64,000 nt of DNA from contig NZ_CP084622.1 in assembly GCF_020422885.1 (NCBI RefSeq), forward strand, positions 3,615,001-3,679,000, written 5' to 3'. A program made the position numbers and the translations under genes. Source of the DNA: Mesobacillus sp. S13. Lineage in GTDB: Bacteria > Bacillota > Bacilli > Bacillales > Cytobacillaceae. Of this stretch, positions 33,290-41,628 are shown piece by piece (the stretch's first letter is position 1; every line of letters begins with the position of its first letter). The notes under the pieces are model-generated. The model was not told where the DNA came from. It was given only the letters and a program-made list of their open reading frames with translations, and ran no database searches.

Positions 33290-35443
33290 GTGCATGTGAA
33301 TAATAAATTGTTTGCGTTAGATATAGGAACCAGGTCTGTTGTAGGGATCATCCTGGAAGAATCTGATGATCGCTATCAAGCAGTCGACATCGTGGTCCGG
33401 GAACATAAGGAAAGATCGATGCTGGATGGCCAGATCCATGATGTTTTGTCAGTATCCGAAATCATCACTGAAATTAAAGAGGCGCTGGAAGTGACACATG
33501 GTCCCTTGAATAAGGTCTGTGTCGCTGCTGCTGGCCGCGCCCTGAAAACAGAACAGACAAAAGCGGTCATCGATATTTCCGGCAAGCCGATGTTCTCCAA
33601 GCAAGATATCCTCCACCTAGAATTAAGTGCTGTCCAAAAGGCGCAGGCTGCTGTTGCTGGTGAAAAAAACAATGAGCATCACTATTATTGTGTCGGATAC
33701 TCGGTTCTTTATTACCAGCTTGATGGAGAAGTGATCGGAAGCCTGATTGATCAGCGAGGAAATGAAGCTTCTGTGGAAATCATTGCGACCTTCCTGCCTA
33801 AAGTAGTCGTTGAATCATTGCTGGCTGCTCTGGACAGAGCCGGACTTGAAATGGACGCCCTTACTCTGGAGCCGATTGCTGCAATCAATGTTCTGATTCC
33901 TGCCTCGATGAGGAGATTGAATGTCGCTCTTGTTGATATAGGTGCGGGGACTTCCGATATCGCGATTACCGACTCTGGAACAGTCGTTGCATATGGAATG
34001 GTCCCAGTGGCAGGAGATGAAATCACTGAAGCTGTCAGTGATGAGTTCCTGCTTGACTTCCCTCTTGCTGAAAAAGCAAAGCGGGATCTGCTAGAAAACC
34101 AATCAATCACGATCACAGACATATTAGGATTTGAAACAATGGTCAGCAAAAATGAAGCCGTTGAAAGAATTGCACCTGCGATTGATCGTTTGGCAGGAAC
34201 AATTGGAGAGGAAATACTGAAGTTGAATGGCAATAAGCCGCCTAAAGCAGTCATGCTTGTTGGCGGTGGAAGCCAGACGCCTGATTTACCCAGGAGGCTT
34301 TCCGCTATATTGAACCTCCCGGAAAACAGGGTCGCCATCCGTGGGCTTGATGCCATTAACTCGGTTTCATTTGCAGAACATATGACGAAAGGGCCTGAAC
34401 TTGTTACACCAATCGGAATTGCCATCGCCGCCAAGCAATCCCCTGTCCAATATCATACTGTTTATGTGAATGGCCAGCCGGTAAGGCTTTTCGAAGTGAA
34501 CAAATTGACTGTGGGAGACTGTCTACTGGCTGCGGGGATAAAAATGAACAAGCTTTACGGCAGGCCGGGACTCGCGATGATTGTGAGCCTTAATGGCAAA
34601 AATGTGACGATACCAGGCAAGCATGGACAGCAGCCTGTGCTGTTGAAAAATGGGATTGCCTGCTCATTTGATGAACATGTGGATGGAGGAGATCAACTCA
34701 CTGTCCAAAAGGGAGAGGATGGAGTCAGACCAGAATTGACTCTTGGCGAGTTAATCGGCGAACTTCCAACCAAAACGGTGATCATCAATGGCCAAAGGTA
34801 TGAAGTCAGCGCGAGGATAACCTGCAATAGCCTTCCTACTTCTTTGTCTAAGCCAGTTGAGGATAGGGATGAGATCATTTTTGAAATGCCGGATACAACC
34901 GAAAGCGTTCTGAAGGAACTGAATCTCGCAGAAATGTTAAGCGACGCGCGCCCCTTTTTCATCAAGATTGATGGAACAGAACATAAGGTCACAGATTTCA
35001 TGGGCAAAATGTATATAAACGGGCTGGCAGCCAATCTACAAACTAGAATAGACCATCTCGACGATATCCGTATTGAAAAAGGAATGGAGCCTTCACTTAG
35101 AAGTCTAGTAAAAATACTAGGGGTACCTGCCTCTGAATCGATGCCGATTTTTTTCAACGGCCAGCAGATCCATCTGCAGCAGGAACTAATCCAATTCACC
35201 CGAGAAGGAATTAAACTAGGAATGGACGACCGCATCCATAGCGGGGATGAGCTGAACACTAAACAGAAGGATACTCAGCACTTCATCTTCCAGGATGTAT
35301 TCAACTTTGTTCAGTTTGACATCCCAAAGGACAGCCGAGGATTCTCCTTATTAATAAATGGGGAAAAAGCGGCGTTTGACGACCGTCTGGCACCGGGAGA
35401 TGAGTTGAATATAACCTTTGAAAGCCCTATAGGCCTAAAGTAA
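33290..35443 (+). CDS. FtsA/PilM-like ATPase with long beta-grasp-like tail
   Basis: 717 residues, far longer than FtsA (about 420-440). Residues 1-380 are an actin-like ATPase: phosphate-1 (FALDIGTRSVVGII), phosphate-2 (VALVDIGAGTSDIAI) and adenosine (AVMLVGGGSQTPDLPRR) motifs are clear. The last ~320 residues are a chain of small modules that look alike: each opens with a xNGxx hairpin (VYVNGQPVRL, FFIKIDGTEHKV, IFFNGQQIHL, LLINGEKAAF) and closes with a GDEL-type strand (GGDQLTVQKG, LDDIRIEKG, SGDELNTK, PGDELNITFE), the pattern of ubiquitin-like beta-grasp or SLBB folds. There is no FtsA C-terminal amphipathic helix. The start is a GTG at 33290, 9 nt after AGAGG. It is not the dcw-cluster ftsA. 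Function unknown. Confidence 0.85.
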   Translation: MHVNNKLFALDIGTRSVVGIILEESDDRYQAVDIVVREHKERSMLDGQIHDVLSVSEIITEIKEALEVTHGPLNKVCVAAAGRALKTEQTKAVIDISGKPMFSKQDILHLELSAVQKAQAAVAGEKNNEHHYYCVGYSVLYYQLDGEVIGSLIDQRGNEASVEIIATFLPKVVVESLLAALDRAGLEMDALTLEPIAAINVLIPASMRRLNVALVDIGAGTSDIAITDSGTVVAYGMVPVAGDEITEAVSDEFLLDFPLAEKAKRDLLENQSITITDILGFETMVSKNEAVERIAPAIDRLAGTIGEEILKLNGNKPPKAVMLVGGGSQTPDLPRRLSAILNLPENRVAIRGLDAINSVSFAEHMTKGPELVTPIGIAIAAKQSPVQYHTVYVNGQPVRLFEVNKLTVGDCLLAAGIKMNKLYGRPGLAMIVSLNGKNVTIPGKHGQQPVLLKNGIACSFDEHVDGGDQLTVQKGEDGVRPELTLGELIGELPTKTVIINGQRYEVSARITCNSLPTSLSKPVEDRDEIIFEMPDTTESVLKELNLAEMLSDARPFFIKIDGTEHKVTDFMGKMYINGLAANLQTRIDHLDDIRIEKGMEPSLRSLVKILGVPASESMPIFFNGQQIHLQQELIQFTREGIKLGMDDRIHSGDELNTKQKDTQHFIFQDVFNFVQFDIPKDSRGFSLLINGEKAAFDDRLAPGDELNITFESPIGLK

Positions 35444-35468
35444 AAAAACATCCACATGGATGTTTTTT
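35443..35468. terminator. Bidirectional terminator FtsA-like/ytxJ
   Basis: AAAAAACATCCA and TGGATGTTTTTT form a palindrome with a 2-nt centre, with T runs on both strands. Confidence 0.82.
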
Positions 35469-35797
35469 TATTTTACATTTTCTTCTTTAGCTGCCGCCAA
35501 TGATTTTGCGGTGATTTTAAAATGGGAAGCATGCCAGGCAACATCGGAATTCACAAATAGAATAGCCTGCGGAGACTCATGCTTAACATGGAATTTCTCA
35601 GCAATATGATTGGATAGGTCACGTGAATCCTGGACCGTTAGATAATATAAATGATCGTTTCCATTGTTTTCAAACTTCGCAAATTCATCATATCCTGCGG
35701 CACTGATTGGGCAAGTCGTACTATGCTTCAGCATAAAAAACGTTTCAGCAGAATCGACAAGCTGGTCAAATTGTTCAATTGAATCTATCTTTTTCAT
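35468..35797 (-). CDS. ytxJ: Bacillithiol-system protein YtxJ
   Basis: 109 residues, thioredoxin-like fold with a single cysteine, C29 in HSTTCPISAAGYDEF. That CP-S arrangement is typical of YtxJ, a monothiol protein thought to act with bacillithiol. The second conserved segment is VQDSRDLSNHIAEKFHVKHESPQAIL, with the cis-proline ESPQ. Same ytxG-ytxH-ytxJ order as B. subtilis, where the three genes are general-stress induced. There are about 100 bp and a terminator between ytxH and ytxJ. Confidence 0.92.
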   Translation of the reverse strand: MKKIDSIEQFDQLVDSAETFFMLKHSTTCPISAAGYDEFAKFENNGNDHLYYLTVQDSRDLSNHIAEKFHVKHESPQAILFVNSDVAWHASHFKITAKSLAAAKEENVK

Positions 35798-35855
35798 CCA
35801 ACTTCCTCCTTAAATATATTGTTTTACTCTTTCTGGAACAATCTCCTAAAAAAAT

Positions 35856-35888
35856 AAACGGTGAAGTTATCTTACCACTTCACCGTTT
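35856..35888 (-). terminator. ytxH terminator
   Basis: AAACGGTGAAG pairs perfectly with CTTCACCGTTT, followed by ATTTTTTTAG on the minus strand. Transcription of ytxJ from the ytxG promoter would need to read through it. Confidence 0.85.
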
Positions 35889-35899
35889 CATTGACAATT

Positions 35900-36376
35900 T
35901 TACTGATTCAGCTTGCTTTCAGTATCATCGAAAGCTTTTTGTGTTTCTTCAAGCTTCTTTTGAATTTCTTCCCCAGTGGCAGTATGCGTGTTTTCCATAG
36001 AGCTTGTCTCTGCCATTGAAGTAGGTACTTCTTCAAGAACTTCCTCGCCATTTGAATTCTGTGAAGTATTTTCGCTCTTGTTCTTCATATCCTTCACTTT
36101 GTTGACAATGGTAGAAGACTGTTGGGATACAGTGTCTTTTAAGTCGCTTGCTTTCTCCTTGGCTACAGAAGCAAGATCCACACTCTTGTTCTTGAGTGTA
36201 GAGGTTTGCTCATTAAGAGAGCCTCTTAACTCTTTTCCTGATTTAGGAGCAAGCAATAGTGCCGCTAATGCCCCTGCAAGTCCGCCAACAATGGCTCCAG
36301 CTACAAAGTCCTTGGAATTGCTGTTTGTCTCCCTCATTGACCCATTAACATCATACTGGCTTTGTTCTCTGTTCAT
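35900..36376 (-). CDS. ytxH: General stress protein YtxH
   Basis: 158 residues. A glycine- and alanine-rich membrane helix (FVAGAIVGGLAGALAALLLAPKSGKELR, about residues 25-50) is the YtxH signature. The rest is an apolipoprotein-like amphipathic, charged coiled region, ending in an acidic QKKLEETQKAFDDTESKLNQ tail. The start is the ATG at 36376 with GGTGGAG before it; the upstream ATG at 36394 lies in the ytxG stop region. It is 17 bp downstream of ytxG, so it is in the same operon. Confidence 0.88.
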   Translation of the reverse strand: MNREQSQYDVNGSMRETNSNSKDFVAGAIVGGLAGALAALLLAPKSGKELRGSLNEQTSTLKNKSVDLASVAKEKASDLKDTVSQQSSTIVNKVKDMKNKSENTSQNSNGEEVLEEVPTSMAETSSMENTHTATGEEIQKKLEETQKAFDDTESKLNQ

Positions 36377-36393
36377 TTTATCTCCACCTTTCA

Positions 36394-36873
36394 TTAATAC
36401 CGAACACGTTCACGCTGCCTGGTAACCATCTCTTCGCCCTCTAGCTGATGGTCAATCTTGGCTGTTTTTTTTGATTGCCACTTATCCTTCAACTCTAGGA
36501 ATACGTTGCTCCACTGAACAACCTGTGAAATCTTGTCCTTATTCTTGTCAATCTGAAGATCCACCATTGTTTGGACATTATGAATAGATTGATTGAATCT
36601 CTGAACAGAATTCCCTACATCCCTCACAGCATTAACCACACCGTTCAAGCTCTCAGATTTTCTGGAAATATCGTCTGCCAAATTGTTTGTTTTGTGCAGA
36701 AGCTCCGTCGTTTCACGAGTCACTCCATCCAACTGCTTCTCAAGGCCATCAAGTGTGCCTGATACACTGTCTAAAGTTGTTTGTAAGGATTTAAGAGTTT
36801 TGGACAACGACACTACCAAAACTAAAAATGCGATTGCTATAACAGCAACACTTAAATACAAAATAATTTCCAC
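36394..36873 (-). CDS. ytxG: DUF948 protein YtxG
   Basis: 159 residues. An N-terminal membrane helix (IILYLSVAVIAIAFLVLVVSL) precedes a long helical coiled-coil domain (DUF948) with heptad-like TLKSLQTTLDSVSGTLDGLEK. It starts with GTG at 36873, after GGAGGTGTTCAACA. In B. subtilis ytxGHJ is under stress and stationary-phase control; function unknown. First gene of ytxG-ytxH. Confidence 0.9.
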   Translation of the reverse strand: MEIILYLSVAVIAIAFLVLVVSLSKTLKSLQTTLDSVSGTLDGLEKQLDGVTRETTELLHKTNNLADDISRKSESLNGVVNAVRDVGNSVQRFNQSIHNVQTMVDLQIDKNKDKISQVVQWSNVFLELKDKWQSKKTAKIDHQLEGEEMVTRQRERVRY

Positions 36874-37183
36874 TGTTGAACACCTCCGTTAGCATATGTA
36901 CATTTTACCCCGCAGTAAGCGACATAAACCACCTTGTCTAATATGTATTTCAATATAAGCATACCCTTTTCCTTCCTGAATAAGAATATCTTTCTACAAA
37001 TTAAGAATCCAGCAATCATAGATTTTACAGGAGGTTGTTTGGTACATCTGATGAGAAGATCGGCAGTATGCAGTTTCTTGGCACAACCAATGCAAACTAA
37101 GTCTCCTCTCATACCTTTGAGCATTGGTAATTTTAATTGTAATTCTGCCACAAATCAACTCCATTGGTAGACGCGCATTTGAC
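36874..37183. other. Intergenic stretch without a supported gene
   Basis: Between the ytxG start and array A5. A minus-strand frame from 37151 contains the segment GDLVCIGCAKK, but it has no good ribosome binding site, runs into ytxG and has no recognisable family. I see no hairpin with a T run and no clear promoter beyond general AT-richness. Confidence 0.5.
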
Positions 37184-37490
37184 CGCATAGGAGTATCTTT
37201 CGACTTGAACGGTATACTTAAAGAGGAGGATTTGACCACATAAGGGGCTCTTGCGGCTTGAACGGTATCCTTATAAAGGGGGATTTGCTTACATAAGGGG
37301 CTCTTTCGGCTTGAACGGTACCCTTATAGAGGAGGATTTGACCACATAAGGGTCTCTTTCGGCTTGAACGGTACCCTTATAGAGGAGGATATGACCACAT
37401 AAGGGTCTCTTTCGGCTTGAACGGTATCCTTATAGAAGCGGAATTGACCTCATAAGGATATCTTTCTATTTGCGGTACCCTTAAAAGGCT
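37184..37490. repeat. 53-bp tandem array A5
   Basis: The CATAAGG element recurs at 37184, 37237, 37290, 37343, 37396 and 37449, every spacing being exactly 53 bp. A unit reads CACATAAGGG, a CTCTTTCGGCTTGAACGGTA block, CCCTTATAG and a GAGGAGGATTTGAC linker, so ATAAGGG and CCCTTAT can pair. The reverse complement shares ATAAGGGTACCGTTC, GCCG and CCTTATG with array A8, so the two arrays are one family in opposite orientation. Unlike the other arrays it lies between divergent genes (ytxG and the aminopeptidase). GAGGAGG inside the linker mimics a ribosome binding site but no frame follows. Confidence 0.95.
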
Positions 37491-37672
37491 CCATTCATGA
37501 CCTATATATTTTTCACTTCTATTCCTGGGCGTCAACCGGCAATCGATCAAATCTTTTAACAGCTAAACCAAATTGATTATCCTCAATCTACTGAAAGGAA
37601 ATGGGTACAAACATTACCGTTTCGGTTACAATATGGTTATGTGTTTTATTTTTATACATAGGAGTGATTTTG

Positions 37673-38788
37673 ATGAAAGACCCTCGTATTCAAAAATTGG
37701 CAAAGAATCTGATCAATTACTCGGTCAAGCTTCAAAAAGGCGAAAAAGTCCTGATTGAGAACTTTGGCCTTCAGCGTGAGCTTGTTACGGCTCTAGTGAA
37801 AGAAGCATACGAAGCTGGCGGCTATCCATTTGTGTCCTTGAAGGATCACCAGGTGGATCGTTCATTGCTCATGGGTGCCCAGGAGGAGCAGTTCGAGATG
37901 ATTGCTGAGTTCGAAGCAAATGTGATGAGCAAAATGGATGCATACATAGGCCTTCGATCTGGAGATAACATCAATGAACATGCGGATGTTCCGGCGGATA
38001 AAATGAAGATACACGGCAATACGATCGGCAAGAAGGTACATAGAGACATCCGTGTTCCAAAAACAAAATGGGTTGTCCTACGTTACCCGAACTCAGCAAT
38101 GGCACAGCTTGCGAAAATGAGTACAGAAGCCTTCGAAGATTTCTACTTCGACGTCTGCAACCTTGATTACGGAAAAATGGACAAGGCTATGGACAGCCTG
38201 GCAGACTTGATGAACCGTACAGATAAGGTACGAATCACCGGACCTGGAACTGACTTGACCTTCTCAATCAAAGATATCCCGGCTGTAAAATGTGCAGGTG
38301 AGCTGAATATCCCTGATGGCGAAGTTTATACTGCCCCTGTCCGTGATTCAGTCAATGGCGTCATTACCTACAATACGCCGTCTCCATATCAGGGATTCAC
38401 TTTTGAAAATGTGAAGCTGACCTTCAAGGATGGACAAATCGTTGAAGCTTCTGCAAATGATTCAGAGCGCATCAACAAGATTTTCGATACAGATGAAGGA
38501 GCTCGTTTTGTCGGAGAATTTGCGATTGGTGTGAATCCTTATATCCTCCATCCAATGCAGGACATCCTGTTCGATGAGAAAATCGATGGAAGCTTCCATT
38601 TCACACCTGGTCAGTGCTATGACGATGCTTTCAATGGCAACCATTCAAATATCCACTGGGATATGGTCAACATCCAGCGCCCTGAATACGGCGGAGGAGA
38701 GATCTATTTCGATGATGTACTGATTCGTAAAGATGGACGTTTTGTCATTGCTGAACTTGAAGGATTGAACCCAGAGAATCTTAAATAA
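37673..38788 (+). CDS. ampS: M29-family aminopeptidase (AmpS/PepS type)
   Basis: 371 residues, a cytoplasmic metallo-aminopeptidase. The conserved metal-site segments are IVEASANDSERINKIFDTDEGARFVGEFAIG and the C-terminal QDILFDEKIDGSFHFTPGQCYDDAFNGNHSNIHWDMV, which hold the Glu, His and Asp ligands. The start is the ATG at 37673 with AGGAGTG upstream; the hydrophobic extension to 37601 is not supported by a ribosome binding site. It ends at a terminator shared with murC. It is inserted between ytxG and murC, which are adjacent in B. subtilis. Confidence 0.92.
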   Translation: MKDPRIQKLAKNLINYSVKLQKGEKVLIENFGLQRELVTALVKEAYEAGGYPFVSLKDHQVDRSLLMGAQEEQFEMIAEFEANVMSKMDAYIGLRSGDNINEHADVPADKMKIHGNTIGKKVHRDIRVPKTKWVVLRYPNSAMAQLAKMSTEAFEDFYFDVCNLDYGKMDKAMDSLADLMNRTDKVRITGPGTDLTFSIKDIPAVKCAGELNIPDGEVYTAPVRDSVNGVITYNTPSPYQGFTFENVKLTFKDGQIVEASANDSERINKIFDTDEGARFVGEFAIGVNPYILHPMQDILFDEKIDGSFHFTPGQCYDDAFNGNHSNIHWDMVNIQRPEYGGGEIYFDDVLIRKDGRFVIAELEGLNPENLK

Positions 38789-38810
38789 GAAAGAGCTTGA
38801 AGACATACAA

Positions 38811-38839
38811 AAGGATGCGGACCATTTGGCCGCATCCTT
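38811..38839. terminator. Bidirectional terminator ampS/murC
   Basis: AAGGATGCGG and CCGCATCCTT pair perfectly over a 9-nt loop, with CTTTGTTTT after it on the plus strand. Confidence 0.85.
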
Positions 38840-38846
38840 CTTTGTT

Positions 38847-40148
38847 TTAAGCTTGCAATTGCTTTTCATATGCTTCCTGGAACTTCTGGATATCACCAGC
38901 GCCCATGAACAGGATGACGCCATTGTCATGCTCTTTCAGACGTGATGTATCTTCCTCAGCGATGATTTCAGCATCGTCGATCTTTTCTTTTAAATCGGTA
39001 ATCGATAGTTTCCCATGAATTTCACGGGCTGAACCGAAGATTTCGCACAAATACACCTTATCGGCCTTATTCAAGCTTTCCGCAAATTCATTCAGGAAAG
39101 CCTGAGTCCTGGTGAATGTGTGCGGCTGGAAGACCGCGACGATTTCTCGATCAGGATACTTCTGCTTTGCCGCTTCAATTGTTACTTTGATTTCTGTAGG
39201 ATGATGCGCGTAATCATCAATGATGACCTGGTCGGCAATTTTCTTTTCAGAAAATCTCCTTTTCACGCCTTCGAATGTTTCAAGCTGGGCCTGGATCACT
39301 TTTGATTCGATGTTTTCATAATGGCATAAAGCGATAACAGCAAGTGAATTCAGGACATTATGGTCCCCATAAGCCGGAATCGAGAATGTATCATAGAATG
39401 TATTCCGCACAAAAACGTCGAACGTAGTGCCCTCAGTTGACTTGACGATATTGCGAGCTTGGAAATCATTTTCTTCGCCAAAGCCATAAAATACAACCGG
39501 TACCTTGGCCTGGATTTTTTGCAGCTGCTCATCGTCACCGCATGCGAAAATCCCCTTTTTGACTTGCCATGACATCTCCTGGAATGCAGAGAAAACATCC
39601 TCAATATTGGCAAAGTAATCCGGGTGGTCAAAATCGATATTCGTCATGATGGCGTAGTCCGGGAAGTAAGAAAGGAAATGACGGCGATACTCACAAGCTT
39701 CAAACACAAAGTATTGAGCATCTTTGTCACCTTTTCCAGTTCCATCGCCAATCAGGAAGGATGTAGGCTTAGCGCCCCTCATCACATGCGCTAGCAATCC
39801 CGTAGTCGAAGTTTTTCCATGAGCCCCTGTAATCGCAACACTCGTAAAGTTTTGCATGAAATCTCCCAGGAATCGGTGATACCTGATGATCGGAAGGCCA
39901 TGCTTCATTGCCTCCTGGATCTCCTCATGAGTATCCGGATAGGCATTGCCTGCAATGATCGTCATTCCAGGCTGTATATTTTCCTTGTTAAACGGAAGGA
40001 TCTTTATTCCAGATTTCTCAAGGGCTACCTGGGTAAAAAAGTGCTTATCATAATCGGAGCCCTGTACCTGATAATCCATATCATGGAGAACTTGAGCTAA
40101 CGCACTCATTCCAGACCCCTTTATACCTACAAAATGGTAAATAGTCAT
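38847..40148 (-). CDS. murC: UDP-N-acetylmuramate-L-alanine ligase MurC
   Basis: 433 residues of the Mur ligase family; it adds L-Ala to UDP-MurNAc in cytoplasmic peptidoglycan synthesis. The N-terminal [14 protein letters not shown] dinucleotide-like site, the ATP P-loop [15 protein letters not shown], the [10 protein letters not shown] segment and the C-terminal [15 protein letters not shown] with FQPHTFTRT are all there. The start is the ATG at 40148 with GGAGGTTCTTTAT before it; the frame could extend six codons to 40166 without support. Its 3' end faces ampS. Confidence 0.96.
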   Translation of the reverse strand: MTIYHFVGIKGSGMSALAQVLHDMDYQVQGSDYDKHFFTQVALEKSGIKILPFNKENIQPGMTIIAGNAYPDTHEEIQEAMKHGLPIIRYHRFLGDFMQNFTSVAITGAHGKTSTTGLLAHVMRGAKPTSFLIGDGTGKGDKDAQYFVFEACEYRRHFLSYFPDYAIMTNIDFDHPDYFANIEDVFSAFQEMSWQVKKGIFACGDDEQLQKIQAKVPVVFYGFGEENDFQARNIVKSTEGTTFDVFVRNTFYDTFSIPAYGDHNVLNSLAVIALCHYENIESKVIQAQLETFEGVKRRFSEKKIADQVIIDDYAHHPTEIKVTIEAAKQKYPDREIVAVFQPHTFTRTQAFLNEFAESLNKADKVYLCEIFGSAREIHGKLSITDLKEKIDDAEIIAEEDTSRLKEHDNGVILFMGAGDIQKFQEAYEKQLQA

Positions 40149-40444
40149 ATAAAGAACCTCCAACAACGTCTGTATGTAACACAGTATATGACAGATATCC
40201 TGATTTGCTCATTTCGCCTAATCACTGTATCAAACAGAGCAAATTCGATAAAAATTTGTATCTGTCTTTCATGTATTGAATCATTATAACATCATTACGG
40301 TAAATAACACAGTTTCATCGATGCTGCTTCCAAAAGGTTCAGCTTTTTTCCGCAGAATCAGATCCAAATATGGTCATGCTCTTCCTTAAAACCGCAATCA
40401 TGAATAAAATTACTTATTCCCTTAGTCAGTTACTTTCAAACTTG

Positions 40445-41545
40445 TTAAATCTCAACTCTTTCAAGTCGTGGATTCGGCCTGAACTTTCTGCCAGACTTTG
40501 CCTGGTGTTTTCCGTTCAACATGACATTATCACCAGTAAAGCCTATCTGTAATTTTAACAGACTGCCGCCTACCCCATACATGTCGACTGGCACATTTTG
40601 CTTTTCGAACTCGAGAATCCTTTTTTCACTGAAGCCGCCGCTGACAACAATTTTAACGTGGTCATAACCTTCGTCATCCAGTGCTTTTCTTAGCGCGAAA
40701 ATTAATTCTGCATTCACACCGCGAGGATCGAATGTTCCGAGTAAGTGCTGGTTGCGCAGGAAATACTGGTCGATCAGTGTACGGGATGTGTCTACCCTTA
40801 CACCCTTCAACTTTGCGCCAAATTCTCTTGCCACCTTCAAGGAGTCAGTAACGGCATCATTATTATAATCAACAAGAGCGATCAAATCATCATTTGGAAA
40901 GGTTTCGTGGTAAGCCCGGGTTGCTGCGACGATATCACCATTGAACATTTGGATCAAGGCGTGCGGCATCGTCCCCATACCATGCTTGCCCCACCATTCA
41001 TTCATCGCATGTGTGGCTTGGGCAGTAGCGCCGCCAATATAGGCAGCATAGCCATCACCAGCCTGTGTAGTATAATGATCGTCACGGTCTCCCATGAAGA
41101 TGACCGGCTTTTGCTGACCTGAAAAACTGGCTGCTTTGACGACATTATAAACATTCGTCGAGACAGAAGTCCTTCTTGCCAGAATGCCATCGATAATTCC
41201 CTCAAGATAGCCAAAACTTTGGTAAGGGCCAGTAATGGTCAAGACCGTTTCAAATGGAGAAATTTTATCTCCATCCTTAAGTGAATGGATCTCTAGTTCC
41301 TCGGGGCGATCCGCAAATGTTTTTACCAGGGCGATCACTTCATCTGTGCCGCACAAAACAGCTTCGTCCTTCTGGAAAAACTGCATGGTGATGACATTGT
41401 CTTCATGGTATTTTTTCACAAGCTCCCGCGTCTTAAGAAAATACACGGCTGAAAACCAGCCATCCCGGATCCTTTCATCAAATTTAAATGTATGATTGGT
41501 CAGGCGGCTGATTTTCCCCTGCATTTTCAATTCTATTTCTTTCAT
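40445..41545 (-). CDS. Nicotinate phosphoribosyltransferase-like protein
   Basis: 366 residues of the NAPRTase/QPRTase superfamily. Segments: FKFDERIRDGWFSAVYFLKTRELV at the N terminus, YLEGIIDGILARRTSVSTNVYNVVKAA, GDGYAAYIGGATAQATHAMNEWW and IKIVVSGGFSEKRILEFE-type phosphate-binding strands (sequence VKIVVSGGFS). It is over 100 residues shorter than B. subtilis PncB, so it is the shorter class common in Bacillaceae beside a normal PncB. It probably makes nicotinate mononucleotide in NAD salvage, but another base is possible. The start is the ATG at 41545 with AGGAGC upstream. Confidence 0.82.
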   Translation of the reverse strand: MKEIELKMQGKISRLTNHTFKFDERIRDGWFSAVYFLKTRELVKKYHEDNVITMQFFQKDEAVLCGTDEVIALVKTFADRPEELEIHSLKDGDKISPFETVLTITGPYQSFGYLEGIIDGILARRTSVSTNVYNVVKAASFSGQQKPVIFMGDRDDHYTTQAGDGYAAYIGGATAQATHAMNEWWGKHGMGTMPHALIQMFNGDIVAATRAYHETFPNDDLIALVDYNNDAVTDSLKVAREFGAKLKGVRVDTSRTLIDQYFLRNQHLLGTFDPRGVNAELIFALRKALDDEGYDHVKIVVSGGFSEKRILEFEKQNVPVDMYGVGGSLLKLQIGFTGDNVMLNGKHQAKSGRKFRPNPRLERVEI

Positions 41546-41628
41546 CCAAAAAGCTCCTTCAATAACAACCCAACATCTATAGTCATTTTCCCTTATTATA
41601 AGTACATGCAAATAAAGAATACCACTTA

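Noticed and set aside
33751..34434. 227-codon antisense frame in the FtsA-like gene
   Set aside because: Serine-rich shadow of a strong coding frame; lacks a ribosome binding site.
36852..37151. 99-codon minus-strand frame upstream of ytxG containing CIGC
   Set aside because: It overlaps the ytxG start and its ribosome binding site, lacks its own, and does not resemble a known family.
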